64,000 nt of DNA from Apiosordaria backusii (taxonomy: Eukaryota; Ascomycota; Sordariomycetes; Sordariales; Lasiosphaeriaceae), in NCBI GenBank assembly GCA_030549205.1, contig JAUKTV010000009.1, positions 992,001 through 1,056,000 on the forward strand. The letters run 5' to 3'. Made by a program: the position numbers and the translations under genes. The notes under the pieces are model-generated. The model saw nothing but the letters and a program-made list of their open reading frames with translations, was not told the origin of the DNA and did no database searches. Shown piece after piece: positions 22,608-33,092 of the stretch (its first letter is position 1; the number at the start of each line of letters is the position of its first letter).

Positions 22608-23128
22608 GTCGGATCGAGAGCGCCGTTGCAGACGCAGATCCAGGATTCCTTGGGAGGTGCAAAGGTTGATGTTATCTGAGAGTAGGCACCAGTAAAGTTA
22701 AGGTACAGAGTACCTGAGAGTGAACGTCACAGTCACTTACACCCTTGTCCCCAGCACGCAGCGCCCCCGCCCACATGCGACTTAGCGGCGGGCCGGGGTC
22801 TGGGCGACCTTCTGGGGCGTCATGTGCCTGCGACTGGCCCGTGCTCGATGTCGTCGTCGTCGCCGGCGGAACCAGGCAACTTTGACTTGACAACATCAAT
22901 CAACAACTCGACTACGACAGCCAACGACGACTTCTTTTCGATAGACACGCGGTATTACAGAATAGAACGGTCTTGATACTTGAAAGAACGACCTAGAGCA
23001 CGAGTACTCCAGTCGCGCATCCAGTCGCCAGCGAATCCCAGCCACCTCGAGATTCCAAGACCAAACTGAACAACTAAACAACTGAACGTTGGCGCATTCA
23101 AAACCCAGCCCAAGAATACATCACCACC
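22608..23128. other. Shared divergent promoter, ATG6 / VTI1
   Basis: About 520 bp separate the two start codons. Both genes act in vacuolar traffic, so co-regulation is possible but unproven. No further gene seen. Confidence 0.45.
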
Positions 23129-23939
23129 ATGTCTAACCCCCTCGATACCGACGCCGGCACCGAGCTCTTCAAGCACTATGAAACAGAATACCAGCTCGTC
23201 CGCGCCGACCTGACCCAAAAACTCGATCAAATTAATGAGCTCTCCGGGGAGCCCAGAAAGGCAGCCCTCAGCGCGGCAGAGCGGGCGCTGGAGGAGACGG
23301 ACGAACTAGTTGGGCAGATGCAGATGGAGAAGCAAAACGTGCCATCCTCTCAGCGCACAGCGATCAACAGACGGATTCGCGACTACAAGACGGATGTCGA
23401 TGGATACAGGCGAAAGCTGCGGACCTTGGCCGAGGACAGGAGTGCGCTTTTTGGCGGGCGGTATACGGATAATCCTAGTGGGTCATCTGGGGATGCGCAG
23501 CTGGAGCAGAGGCAGCAGTTGTTGTCTGGTAGGTTTTGGTCATGCGTGGATGGTGATAAGGGAATGTTGGGCTGATTATTCTGAAAGGAACCGACCGGTT
23601 GGACCGCAGCACCCAGCGTCTCAAGGCCAGCCAGCAGCTGGCGAACGAGACTGAGTCTATTGGCGCCAACACTCTTGCCACGCTGCAGCAACAGCGCGAG
23701 ACGATCGAGCACACCACGCGGGTTATGTACGAGAGCGAGGGTTATGTTGATCGCAGTTTGAAGAGTATCAAGGGCATTGCCCGTAGGTATGACGTTTGCT
23801 GCACCCCTTTTGAGAGTCTCAGGATATAATACTGACTGGTTGTGTGTCCAGGATGGCTACGAATCGGATAATCACCATCGCCATCATCACGGTCTTGGTT
23901 TTGCTCATCATTGCGGTCATCTTTAGCAAGTTCAAATGA
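23129..23939 (+). CDS. VTI1: Vti1-type Qb-SNARE
   Basis: Exons 23129..23528, 23588..23786 and 23852..23939, giving 228 aa. The N-terminal three-helix Habc-type domain starts ELFKHYETEYQLVRADL and contains NRRIRDYKTDVDGYRRKL. The SNARE motif spans about 135-200 (TDRLDRSTQRLKASQQLA, then ETESIGANTLATLQQQRETI), with the central Gln layer in it. A C-terminal tail anchor follows (IITIAIITVLVLLIIAVIF) and the protein ends FSKFK. Family knowledge: Vti1 works in Golgi-to-endosome, vacuolar and autophagic fusion with several partner SNAREs. The last intron sits just before the membrane anchor, a common arrangement. The acceptor of intron 1 is AAAG, slightly weak, but the frame and protein match confirm it. 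Confidence 0.95.
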
Positions 23940-24424
23940 TTGATGTTTCTACGGGTATGGCGAAACGGTAGAAGGAGTTCTTGGCTTTTTGACGGAGACA
24001 TGAGCGCACTGGAAGTGGTATGAGACGAATGTAATGGGTTGTATGTACTTAGGTTTATAACGGCAGGTTGTACGGGTTAGCATGATTTGAGTGCTTGTAA
24101 AACACGTTCTTTTTCTTTTTGATCCTTGAATATCTCTCTAGAACGGAATGTCTTCTTATCAATGCTGTAGTGTCGTATAACAGTACCTACACAGCAGCCA
24201 CTGCGTAATAACATTGGGCCCCTTATCAGTGGGATTGCGGGGTATGGATATCGGATGAACAGCCCACCACTGTGATCCCGGTGCCCGAGAACAGGGAATG
24301 AGTCCTTGGGGGATCATATACATTTTCATAATTCCCGAGTTTATCTTTGGGATTTTGAGAAAATCAACTTGTCATTGAGTTAATAGATTTTTCTGTCCGT
24401 GAGACAGGATACAAGACTGGCAAA
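23940..24424. other. Intergenic, VTI1 3' end and urease promoter
   Basis: About 485 bp holding the VTI1 3' UTR and the urease promoter with two GATA elements (listed separately). No gene seen. Confidence 0.5.
24232..24346 (-). promoter_or_regulatory. Pair of candidate GATA-factor sites upstream of urease
   Basis: Read on the minus strand, TGATAAG (24232-24238) and AGATAA (24341-24346) match HGATAR, the element of nitrogen regulators AreA/NIT2. They lie 80-195 bp before the urease start. Nitrogen control of urease would make sense; binding is inference. Confidence 0.35.
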
Positions 24425-27266
24425 ATGCATCTCGTACCGAGAGAGGTTAGTAGTCAATTCTCTTCACTAAACTGTCCACTCACTCCATGATTCACAGGCG
24501 CCTGTCTTTTGTGCTTGTGTACTTGTTTAACCACGCATTACACTACACTACACTCACTCCCCCTAAGTTTTGATATACCTATTATGAGATGAGATGAACA
24601 TTCCCTCTCTCTCTCATCCCAACCCCTTCCCTCTCTCTCTTTCTCTCACTTTTGCTCACTACCTCATACTCAAACACCGCATAGCTAACAAGATGACGCT
24701 GCATAGCTGGACAAGCTCACAATCTCCCACCTCGGCTTCCTCGCCCAGCGCCGCCTCGCCCGCGGCGTCAAGCTGAACCACTCCGAAGCCGTGGCCCTCA
24801 TCAGTTCCAACATCCAAGAACTAATCCGCGACGGCGCGCACACAGTAGCCGATCTCATGGCCCTCGGATCAACCATGCTCGGCCGTCGACACGTTTTACC
24901 ATCTGTCCTCAGCACCGTCCACGAAATCCAAATCGAGGGCACCTTCCCCTGCGGTACCTATCTCGTTACCGTCCACAACCCCATCTCCACCGACGACGGT
25001 AACCTCGACCGGGCGTTATACGGGAGTTTCTTGCCCGTTCCAAGCAATGGTTTATTCGATCTACCCCCAGCAGAGGAGTACGCACCCGAGGCTCAACCCG
25101 GGGCGGTGGTTTGTGTAAAGGACACGGTGGTGAAACTGAACGAGGGGAGGAAGAGGATTAGGTTGAAGGTGACGAGTAAAGGTGATAGACCGGTGCAGGT
25201 GGGGAGTCATTACCATTTTGTGGAAACGAACCCGGAGCTGGAGTTTGATCGGGTGGCTGCGGTGGGGTACAGGTTGGATATACCGGCTGGGACGAGTGTG
25301 AGGTTTGAACCCGGGGATAGGAAGACGGTGACGCTGGTGGAGATTGGGGGGTATAAGGTGATTAGGGGGGGAAACAGGATTGCGAATGGGGTGGTGGAGG
25401 AGACGAGGAAGAATCCGGAGGAGGTGGTGAGGAGACTGCAGGAAATGGGATTTGCGCATAAGGCTGAGCTGGAGTATGTACAGGTGATGGAGGGGTTTAC
25501 GATGGATAGGAGGGCGTATAATACTATGTTTGGGCCTACGACGGGGGATCTGGTTCGGCTGGGGGCGACGGATTTGTGGATAAAGGTGGAAAAGGATTAT
25601 ACTGTTTATGGGGAGGAGTGTAAGTTTGGTGGGGGGAAGACGCTGAGGGAGGGGATGGGACAGGCGACGGGGAGGTCGGATAAGGATACGCTTGATTTGG
25701 TTGTTACCAATGCGTTGATTGTGGATTGGACGGGGATTTATAAGGCGGATATTGGAGTTAAGGAAGGGTTTATTGTGGCGATTGGGAAGGCAGGGAATCC
25801 GGATGTGATGGATGGGGTGACGGAGGGGATGATTGTGGGGGCTTGTACGGATGTTATTGCGGGAGAGGGCAAGATTATCACGGCGGGTGGGATTGATACG
25901 CATATTCACTTTATTTGCCCTCAGCAAGCTGAAGAAGCGTTGGCAAATGGGGTGACGACTTTCCTTGGGGTGGTACTGGGCCGAGGTATGTCAACATTCC
26001 CCCTTCCCCTGAACCCCCTTTTGGGGCTCTATCACTAACTCCCTTCTTTTCAGCGCCGGTACAAGCGCCACAACTTGCACCCCCGGCGGGCACTACATGA
26101 AGGAAATGCTCCAAGCCTGCGACTCTTTACCTTTAAACGTCGGCATCACAGGCAAAGGCAACGACTCCCACCCCCTCGCCATCAGGGAGCAAATCGCCGC
26201 CGGTGCCTGCGGCCTCAAACTCCACGAAGACTGGGGCACCACCCCCGCCGCCATCGACACTTGTTTAAGCGTCTGCGACGAAATGGACGTCCAATGCATG
26301 ATCCACACCGACACCCTCAACGAAGCCGGCTTCGTCGAGACCGCCGTCAAAGCCTTTGCCAACCGCACAATCCACACCTACCACACCGAAGGCGCCGGCG
26401 GCGGCCACGCACCCGATATCATCTCTGTCGTTGAGCACCCCAACGTCTTGCCCTCCTCCACCAACCCCACCCGCCCGTACACGAGGAACACCCTCGACGA
26501 GCACCTCGACATGCTGATGGTCTGCCACCATCTCAGTAAAAACATCCCCGAGGACGTCGCCTTCGCCGAGTCCCGCATCAGGGCTGAGACCATCGCCGCA
26601 GAAGACGTCCTGCACGATCTGGGCGCAATCTCCATGATGAGTTCCGACTCCCAAGCCATGGGCCGCTGCGGGGAAGTCGTCCTGCGAACATGGAACACCG
26701 CCCACAAGAATAAACTCCAGCGCGGGTTTTTGCCCGAAGACGCCGACACTGGCGCAGACAACTTCCGCGTTAAGCGGTACATCTCCAAGTACACCATCAA
26801 CCCGGCCATTGCCCAGGGGTTCTCCCACCTTATCGGCTCGATCGAACCGGGTAAACTCGCTGATTTTGTCGTGTGGGACCCGGCTTGGTTTGGTACTAAA
26901 CCCACCCTCGTTGTCAAGTCGGGCTTGATAGCTATGGCGATGATGGGGGATCCCAATGCGAGTATACCGACGATACAGCCGATTGTGGCGAGAAAGATGT
27001 TTGCGGGGGATGTACCGGGGAGTAGTGTGTTGTTTGTGAGTAGGGAGAGTATTGAGAATGGGAGGATTGAGAGTTATGGGTTGAGGAAGAGGGTGAGTGC
27101 TGTGAGGGGGTGTAGGACGGTGGGGAAGGGGGATATGAAGTTTAATGGGGTGATGCCGAGGATGAGGGTTGATCCGGAGAGGTATGTGGTTGAGGCGGAT
27201 GGGGAGAGGTGTGAGGCGGAGCCGAGTGAGAGGTTGCCGCTGACGCAGGCGTATTTTGTTTACTGA
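24425..27266 (+). CDS. URE1: Urease (nickel-dependent, fused gamma-beta-alpha type)
   Basis: Exons 24425..24445 (a 7-codon micro-exon, MHLVPRE), 24707..25985 and 26054..27266. The corrected product is 837 aa, a typical plant/fungal urease length. The gamma and beta parts come first (LDKLTISHLGFLAQRRLARG; ... VGSHYHFVETNPELEFDR). The alpha part has the nickel ligands in GGIDTHIHFICPQQ (about 407/409), the carbamylated Lys in GACGLKLHEDWG, the His of HTDTLNEAGF and HTYHTEGAGGGHAPDI, and the flap MVCHHL. Urease hydrolyses urea to ammonia and carbamate in the cytosol; it needs accessory proteins not seen here. One break: at 25967-25970 the run GGGG is one base short of the conserved FLGGGTGPSAGTSATTCTPG, so the literal frame leaves the family before exon 3. 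All else is intact, so a one-base undercall is likelier than a dead gene. Confidence 0.93.
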
Positions 27267-28889
27267 GGGGGGAAAAGAGGGGGGAGGGGTGGGTGTTTAG
27301 TAGGTGGGTAGGGTAGTGTGGTGTTTTCTTCAGGCAGGTAGGTAGGTGGCGAAAATCAGGAATGAATATTTTACTTCTTGGGAGCTTGAGAAACTTCTGG
27401 GATGGTATCACTTCTGGAGGGGGAGAATGAACAATCTCGGTGAAGACAGGCCCGAGTAAACCCTGAGTGCTAGTAATGAGTATGAATCGCTATCAGTGAA
27501 TGCCTCATAGAAGGAAGAAAGACCGGTTTGGTTGTGTAGGGGAGCACTGCAACAGTTAAGTGGGCGATATTGTCTTAGGCTTCAATGACTTGGAAGGTGG
27601 CTAGCTGTAGTATGTTCTTTGCCAGCAAGGGACGGAGAGAGCCTTGCTAGTTGAGAGAGATGCCGTGTTCAGGTGCCAATCTTGTGGAATCCCTCTAGGG
27701 GTTGGTGATGTTTTGGTTGGCTTTGTGCAACTTGTCAGGACTGGCTACCTTACGTAGGTAGTTCAACTAAAGCTGGGCTTAGGTGCCAGTGTGTTGCTCA
27801 GTTGGTTCTCCAGAGAGCCCGAGCAAAGGCAAGGCCGGCTGGCCCGGCTGGTAAGGAAAACAGCAGAGCTCAGCAGGCAACGCTTGTTGGTGTGAGCCCT
27901 GAATTGCTGCTTACAAGTTCCTTTATAGGTACCGTAGGGAGTACTGCTCCAAATCGGTGCGTTAGCTGGGTTCTTCCCGCTTGTGCTTTGACCTCGAACT
28001 CGGCCCGTCCCTTCTGAACCTGCTGGAGGTCTTGACATTGGGGACATGGAAGGGCAGAACACTGGCAAGTTAATGTTGGTTACCTTACAGAGGCGGGTAT
28101 TTTTATAGGCGGTAGAATAGGTAAGCTCTGTGTTGCTCCCGTGTAAGGTACTGAAATAAGCCCCTTGGAAGACATAAAACCTAGAGAAGACCTGCCTGAC
28201 CCTGGGGCTATGGGCCAGGCTTGATCTGACTTTTGAGATGCCCCTGAACGCCACCCCAGAGCCCCCAAAGGTACCTAATACCTTTGTTCATAGAGCCGTG
28301 GAGTTTGGAGGCTAACCCTTGATGAGCCTCACGGACTCCATGCTCCGGTCCCATCACAACATGTCTCACACAGCACAAATCACAGTGTAACCAAAACACC
28401 ACAGTTGTACTTGTTCAAGTCCCATTTCATTGAGTCCAGAGTTCGGCTGGCGCTATGTGCAGAGACGGCAGCCTATACCCCGGACCAACTGCGCTAGCTA
28501 CATACAACAAACACCATACAGTTGTAGTTTCCCTTCCTTTTCCTTTCCTCCACTCCCTCCCAAACAGCAAAACATAAAGTGAAAACTGACCTGCCAATAT
28601 CCCCTAGTTCATACCCATACAGTAATACAAAACCACAAGACCGCTACTTCAAATATTGCAGCAAAGCGATGGAAAAAAAAAAAAAAAAAAAAAAAATCAT
28701 GCCCGCGTTGTTCAAAACCCAGTTACCCTTCGCTCCCAAAAGCAGAAAGAGAAAAGGCCACCCCTGATATAAGAGAGCAACGCAAGAGAGGCGCCAGAGG
28801 TATCATAGAGATTGGAAATGAACCGACAAGAGACCCAGACCAGACCCGGATATAAAAGCGCAAAAGAGAGGCTAGGAGATGAGCACCGC
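27267..28889. other. Convergent intergenic region, urease / HMG-box gene
   Basis: About 1.6 kb with no convincing gene. It has GGTAGGTA/TACCTTACGTAGGTA motifs (27330-27350, 27750-27770), GGTACCTAATACC at 28270, an isolated Pol III A-box-like sequence on the minus strand near 28485, and an A-run of about 24 at 28674-28697. Open frames on the minus strand have no recognisable content. Confidence 0.5.
28673..28697. repeat. Poly(A) run
   Basis: An uninterrupted run of about 24 A in the 3' region of the HMG-box gene (T-run on the coding strand). It could be a retroposed tail, but no element is attached. Confidence 0.8.
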
Positions 28890-30209
28890 TCAGTTCTTGG
28901 TCTTCTTACGACCAGACTTCTTGGGCTCCTCCACGATCTCGGCCGCCTTGGACGTTCTTTTTCTCTTCTTGGTCTCTGGGCTCGCTGGGGTGGCGACGGG
29001 CTCTGGCTTGGGGGGCTCGACAGCAGCAGGGGTAGCAGCCATGCTCTTCCGCTTGCGGGTCTGAGTCTTCTTGGGGGTCTTGGCTGGCGGCGCGGGCTCC
29101 TCCTCGGAGACCTCAGCGGCGGAAACCTCAGCAGCGGCCGTCTGGTGAAGCTGCTCGGCGATGGCGTCTTGATCGTCGGCAGGGACCTCCTCGACCGGGG
29201 CGATTGCCGGCATGTCGATGTTGTAGAGCTCGGCATACTGGCGGGCTTCCTCATCGGTCATGTTCTTGGCGTCCTGGTTGCCGGCCTTGTAGGAGTGGAC
29301 GCGGGCCTGGTAGAGGCGGAGGTTATACTGGTAGGCCTGGTTCCAGCCGAGCTTCTCGCCAGGAGCCATGACAGCCCAGCGGCGCTGACCCTCTTCCTGA
29401 ACGGCACCCTTGGGAGCTTGCTCACCGAGGTCGCTCGCGATGATGGGACGAGCAGTTTGCATGTAAAGGAAGTAGGGGGTCAGGGGGCGCTTGGGGGCAT
29501 TGGGGTCATGAGTGCGCTTCTTACGCTCCTTCTTCTCCTCAACAGCGGGGAGGGGGGCAGCAAGGGCAGCGGGGATCAAGCCACCGAGAGCGCCGTTGAG
29601 ATGGTCCAGACTGTCCTGTCCATTTTCGAGGCTGGTACCCTCGCCAATAAGAAGGTTCGTCTGGCGCAGATAATCCGCGGAGAAACTCCTAATTAAATCC
29701 TGGATTGTCTGGAGACGGTTGTAGACCTTTGGAAATAGTTAGCAGGGTGGTTCCTGGGAGTTATGATGCAGGACCTGTGCCGGTGTGGCCATAGCTTATC
29801 CGGGTGCGGCGCCAGAAGCAGGAACATGTAAACAATGGCCGTGGGTGGAAAAGGGAAAATATGGGGGACTGTGCCTTGCAGTCTTGACATCTACGACTAA
29901 AGTGGGGAGGGGTCATGAGTTGGGGGGGCGCCATATTGCACTGCTCCCAGCAGGAGTATGCGTCGCGTGGATGAGGGATGGAGGATATGGGACGCGGCTC
30001 ATGGTGGGAAGGGGGTCCAGGGTGGGCTGTTGAGTAGAAGTGCAAAGGCTCACCGAGTCTCTAACGCGGATGAATTGCGCGACATCAATAACTGGAGGGC
30101 CGCCGGGAACCTGGGCGACGGGGAGTTGCTGGACTGGGTTGAGGATGACGGGCGCGACGGGCGCAGGCGAGGGGACGACCTCAGCGACCTTCTTGGGTGG
30201 GCGCGGCAT
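28890..30209 (-). CDS. HMG-box chromatin protein
   Basis: Exons 30209..30054 and 29726..28890 on the minus strand, joined in phase 0 across a 327-nt intron (GTGAGC..AAAG), giving 330 aa. A short Pro/Val-rich N-terminus leads to a helical region (VYNRLQTIQDLIRSFSADYL). The HMG box at about 120-200 opens THDPNAPKRPLTPYFLYMQ and includes EEGQRRWAVMAPGEKLGW and YQYNLRLYQARVHSYK. The tail is acidic, then very basic (KTPKKTQTRKRKSM, ETKKRKRTSKAAE, KKSGRKKTKN), which looks like nuclear-localisation and DNA-contact sequence. Family knowledge: single HMG-box proteins bend DNA as chromatin architecture factors. A specific orthologue is not identified. It is divergent from het-c across a long 2.9-kb gap. 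Confidence 0.88.
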
Positions 30210-33092
30210 GGTTTTGGTTTTGGAGGGTTAAAAATGACTTTGTTGTTGTTGTAATAGTGGGATGGTCGATGGTGGATTGCGCTGTGGTTTTGGGAGGCAA
30301 AGCGCTAGGGAAATGGGGCTGTTCGCTGGAAATGAAGGGTGAGATCAAGAGGAAATTCTTGGGGCGAAGGTTTGGGGGGAGTGGCGGGGTACCCCAAATA
30401 TACGTGTGCCGCTGGGGGGAAGAGTCAGCGCTGATTTACCTGCTGAAAATTGGCGGGTCGTGAAAAAAATTGTGCGCTGCCATGGGGGTTGCCCGATTTT
30501 GGGCGAAATCAGACAACACCCCGCTCCCGACTTCAGTGCTCCAAGCAATGGCACGCCTGTCAATTGATAGCAACAACGCGCTGGATTCCTTACCAACCGC
30601 TACCTTATCCTATGCACACTCGTAATTACTACAAAAGACACACAAACCCTCCCCTGTGGTGTTCTGTTCAACCCTCAGCACTTTGTCTTCTCAAGCCCGA
30701 AGCTCCGCACTCGCACCCGCTGCCCAGCCAAGGCGAGGACCAGCGACAGAGCCTCGCACACAGCGAACTTGGGCAGTGTGGTGCAACAACATGTTACCTA
30801 AACCCGACGCGCCAACAAGACCACCACCCCACTGCCTGGCCTGCAGACAACCTCTCCACCACAACACTTCACTGTCACTGATTTCTGATTGATGCTGTCT
30901 TTCTCTATGATGGTGCCAGCCTGAGAGTCGATATTTTTATTTTGGGCCGTGGTGGTGCGCCAATGCTCATGACCCATATCGGTAAGGCTAGTTTTCGCGA
31001 GCCGATTCGCGATGTTTGCAGGCTTTGTGCACCGCTGTACGGCTTCAGCGAGCCGTCGGCAGCTTGGGTCGCTGTTCTCAAACTACGCGATGCAGCTATC
31101 TTGAAGGGCCTTCAGGTACTTGGGGCCTCTCTTTCAGTGTTTGGCGGGAGATCGGGTGGTCTTACGCGAGTCTTTCCCCACTGTCCAATTGGGGCTCGTT
31201 GTTGTCTTTGAGACACCGCAGCGCTGTCCTCCCGTCCCCTCCCAAATCGACAGGGGTCTTCGTCAGCACCGCCCAAACCCGGCGACGGGGGTGGTTTTTT
31301 TTTCTTCGCTGATCTGAGGCTGCTGTGGAGCGCCCACAATCACCCAAACAGGTCCCCCTCTTTTCTCACTGCCCAGGCCCAAGCTTCTCTTCTTCCTCAC
31401 AGCCTGAGGTGGTTCTATTCCCCTCACTTCCCGCCCACTCCAGAACTCCAGAGCTTTGAATGAGCTTCTGTCGCGACGGCTCGTTGCTTTCAGTTGGGCG
31501 GGCTGTCCACCACTGTTGCAGTGAGGTTTCTGTGGGATTTTAGCCCAGTATTGTCGTGTTTTTCAACCAACAAGCCCCATGGAAGTCCTAGAAAAGCGCA
31601 ACAGCTTCAGGCCAGACAGCTCAGGCGTTGATCGCCAGCTTTATCAGTTATCACAGCTTCCCTTCATCTGCTGCTGCTGTGTCCATTTTTCGGTGATATA
31701 TGAACTTTGAACGTGCTTGTCTTGACTCGCTCATTTTCAATCAAGCTGAACAAAGCCGATGAAACCGAATTTTGAATCACCTATCTTATGTTCCCAAATC
31801 ACTTTAGTTATTCAAGTAAAATATGCCTGAGAAGTCTGCGCAAGAAACGAGGCACCACTCATCATCAGGCGTGCTTCTTGCCAGAAGATGTGTTGGCGAA
31901 GACCGAAGTAAACTTGCTGCCCGGCTTGTGTTGCTACCGAATCATGCTCTACCTGCAGTAAACTGACAGCGGGCCATCCTCAACCCAACTGCGACTGCAC
32001 CGATCGATCAAGACGCGGGGTGACAACTTCGGCAGACAGCCACACTTGGTTGCGGGCGGTGTGCTCGTCACAGATCTTCAGCGCTCGCCAGGGTTTACAA
32101 CTGCTGCTGAAATATCGCGCTTTTCTGCTTCTGAACTTGTTCTTCAGAGTCTAGATCTTTTATTTTTCGTAGCGGCAACGCTGAGACGGGCATAGGCGGC
32201 GCGGGCGGCCAGATACAGAGCCCCGCCTGACCTTCCGCCGCTTTCTCGTCCACATCCACCTCACAGCAGCAAACAACGCGCCAGCTACCCGTTGCGCGTT
32301 TGCTTTTCAAAAAGAGAGCGCTCTTTCTTGTATCAACCTAGAAGAGAATAGAGAATCATCACCTTTCCCTACTATGAACCTCACCGCCCTCTCCTTCAGA
32401 GATACGGTGGTAGCATGGAGCGGTTGTGTTCCGCAAGTCCCGGACCCAATGCACCAGTGCCGTGCCGTGTCTCTTCACAAGTGGCTCAGAGAGTACGGGG
32501 GTACATGATGACGCGCTACCAAGAGCTATCGGCCCCACCCCCTTCTTCAAGCTCAACCCCGCTCCACCAAACAACCCCTCCTCTCACAGGCCTCCCCCTC
32601 TCCCTGTGCCCCGCGAGCGACGCAAGCTGAATGGTTGGCTTGGCGGTGTTTCTGATTGCCTGAAACTCGTTTTCCTGTGATGGCATGGCCGATGCTATGG
32701 TGTGAGCCGTCCATGGATTAAAGCAGCCCAGGCAAGATGAGGTCCTGCTTGTTTCTAGTTGATAATGGAGGGTGACGCCCAGGTTATTTAGAAATTGGAA
32801 TCTCGTTCTCAGCATCTCGCTGACTCCCTCTTGCTCTGTCACCGACATCTTCAGTTTCTCACAGAACCTCTCCCATCTGATTCATCCTATCCATATCGAA
32901 CCCACCAGAGCTGAGCTCACCTCCTGGCATCGGACCACAAGGCCACTGACTAGCAGCAAACAGGGGTCCTTTTCCTGTCTCGCCTGCCCCGCACTTCCCC
33001 CTTCTTCCAAGACCTTGAAATAACTTGATACCCTACCATCTTGCACCCAATTATTCAAACAACAACAATAGCGATAGCAATCATACTCAGCC
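30210..33092. other. Long divergent intergenic region, HMG-box gene / het-c
   Basis: About 2.9 kb, the largest gap in the window, with no recognised protein, tRNA or element. Mixed-composition sequence with C/T-rich patches near 31200-31430 and 32540-32620. Short ATG frames occur (e.g. 31580, 42 codons; 32374, 44 codons) and could be upstream ORFs of a long het-c leader. Nothing supports them as genes. Confidence 0.45.

Noticed and set aside
27763..28254. 163-codon minus-strand frame in the urease/HMG gap
   Set aside because: No family, no codon bias of the neighbours and no splice support.
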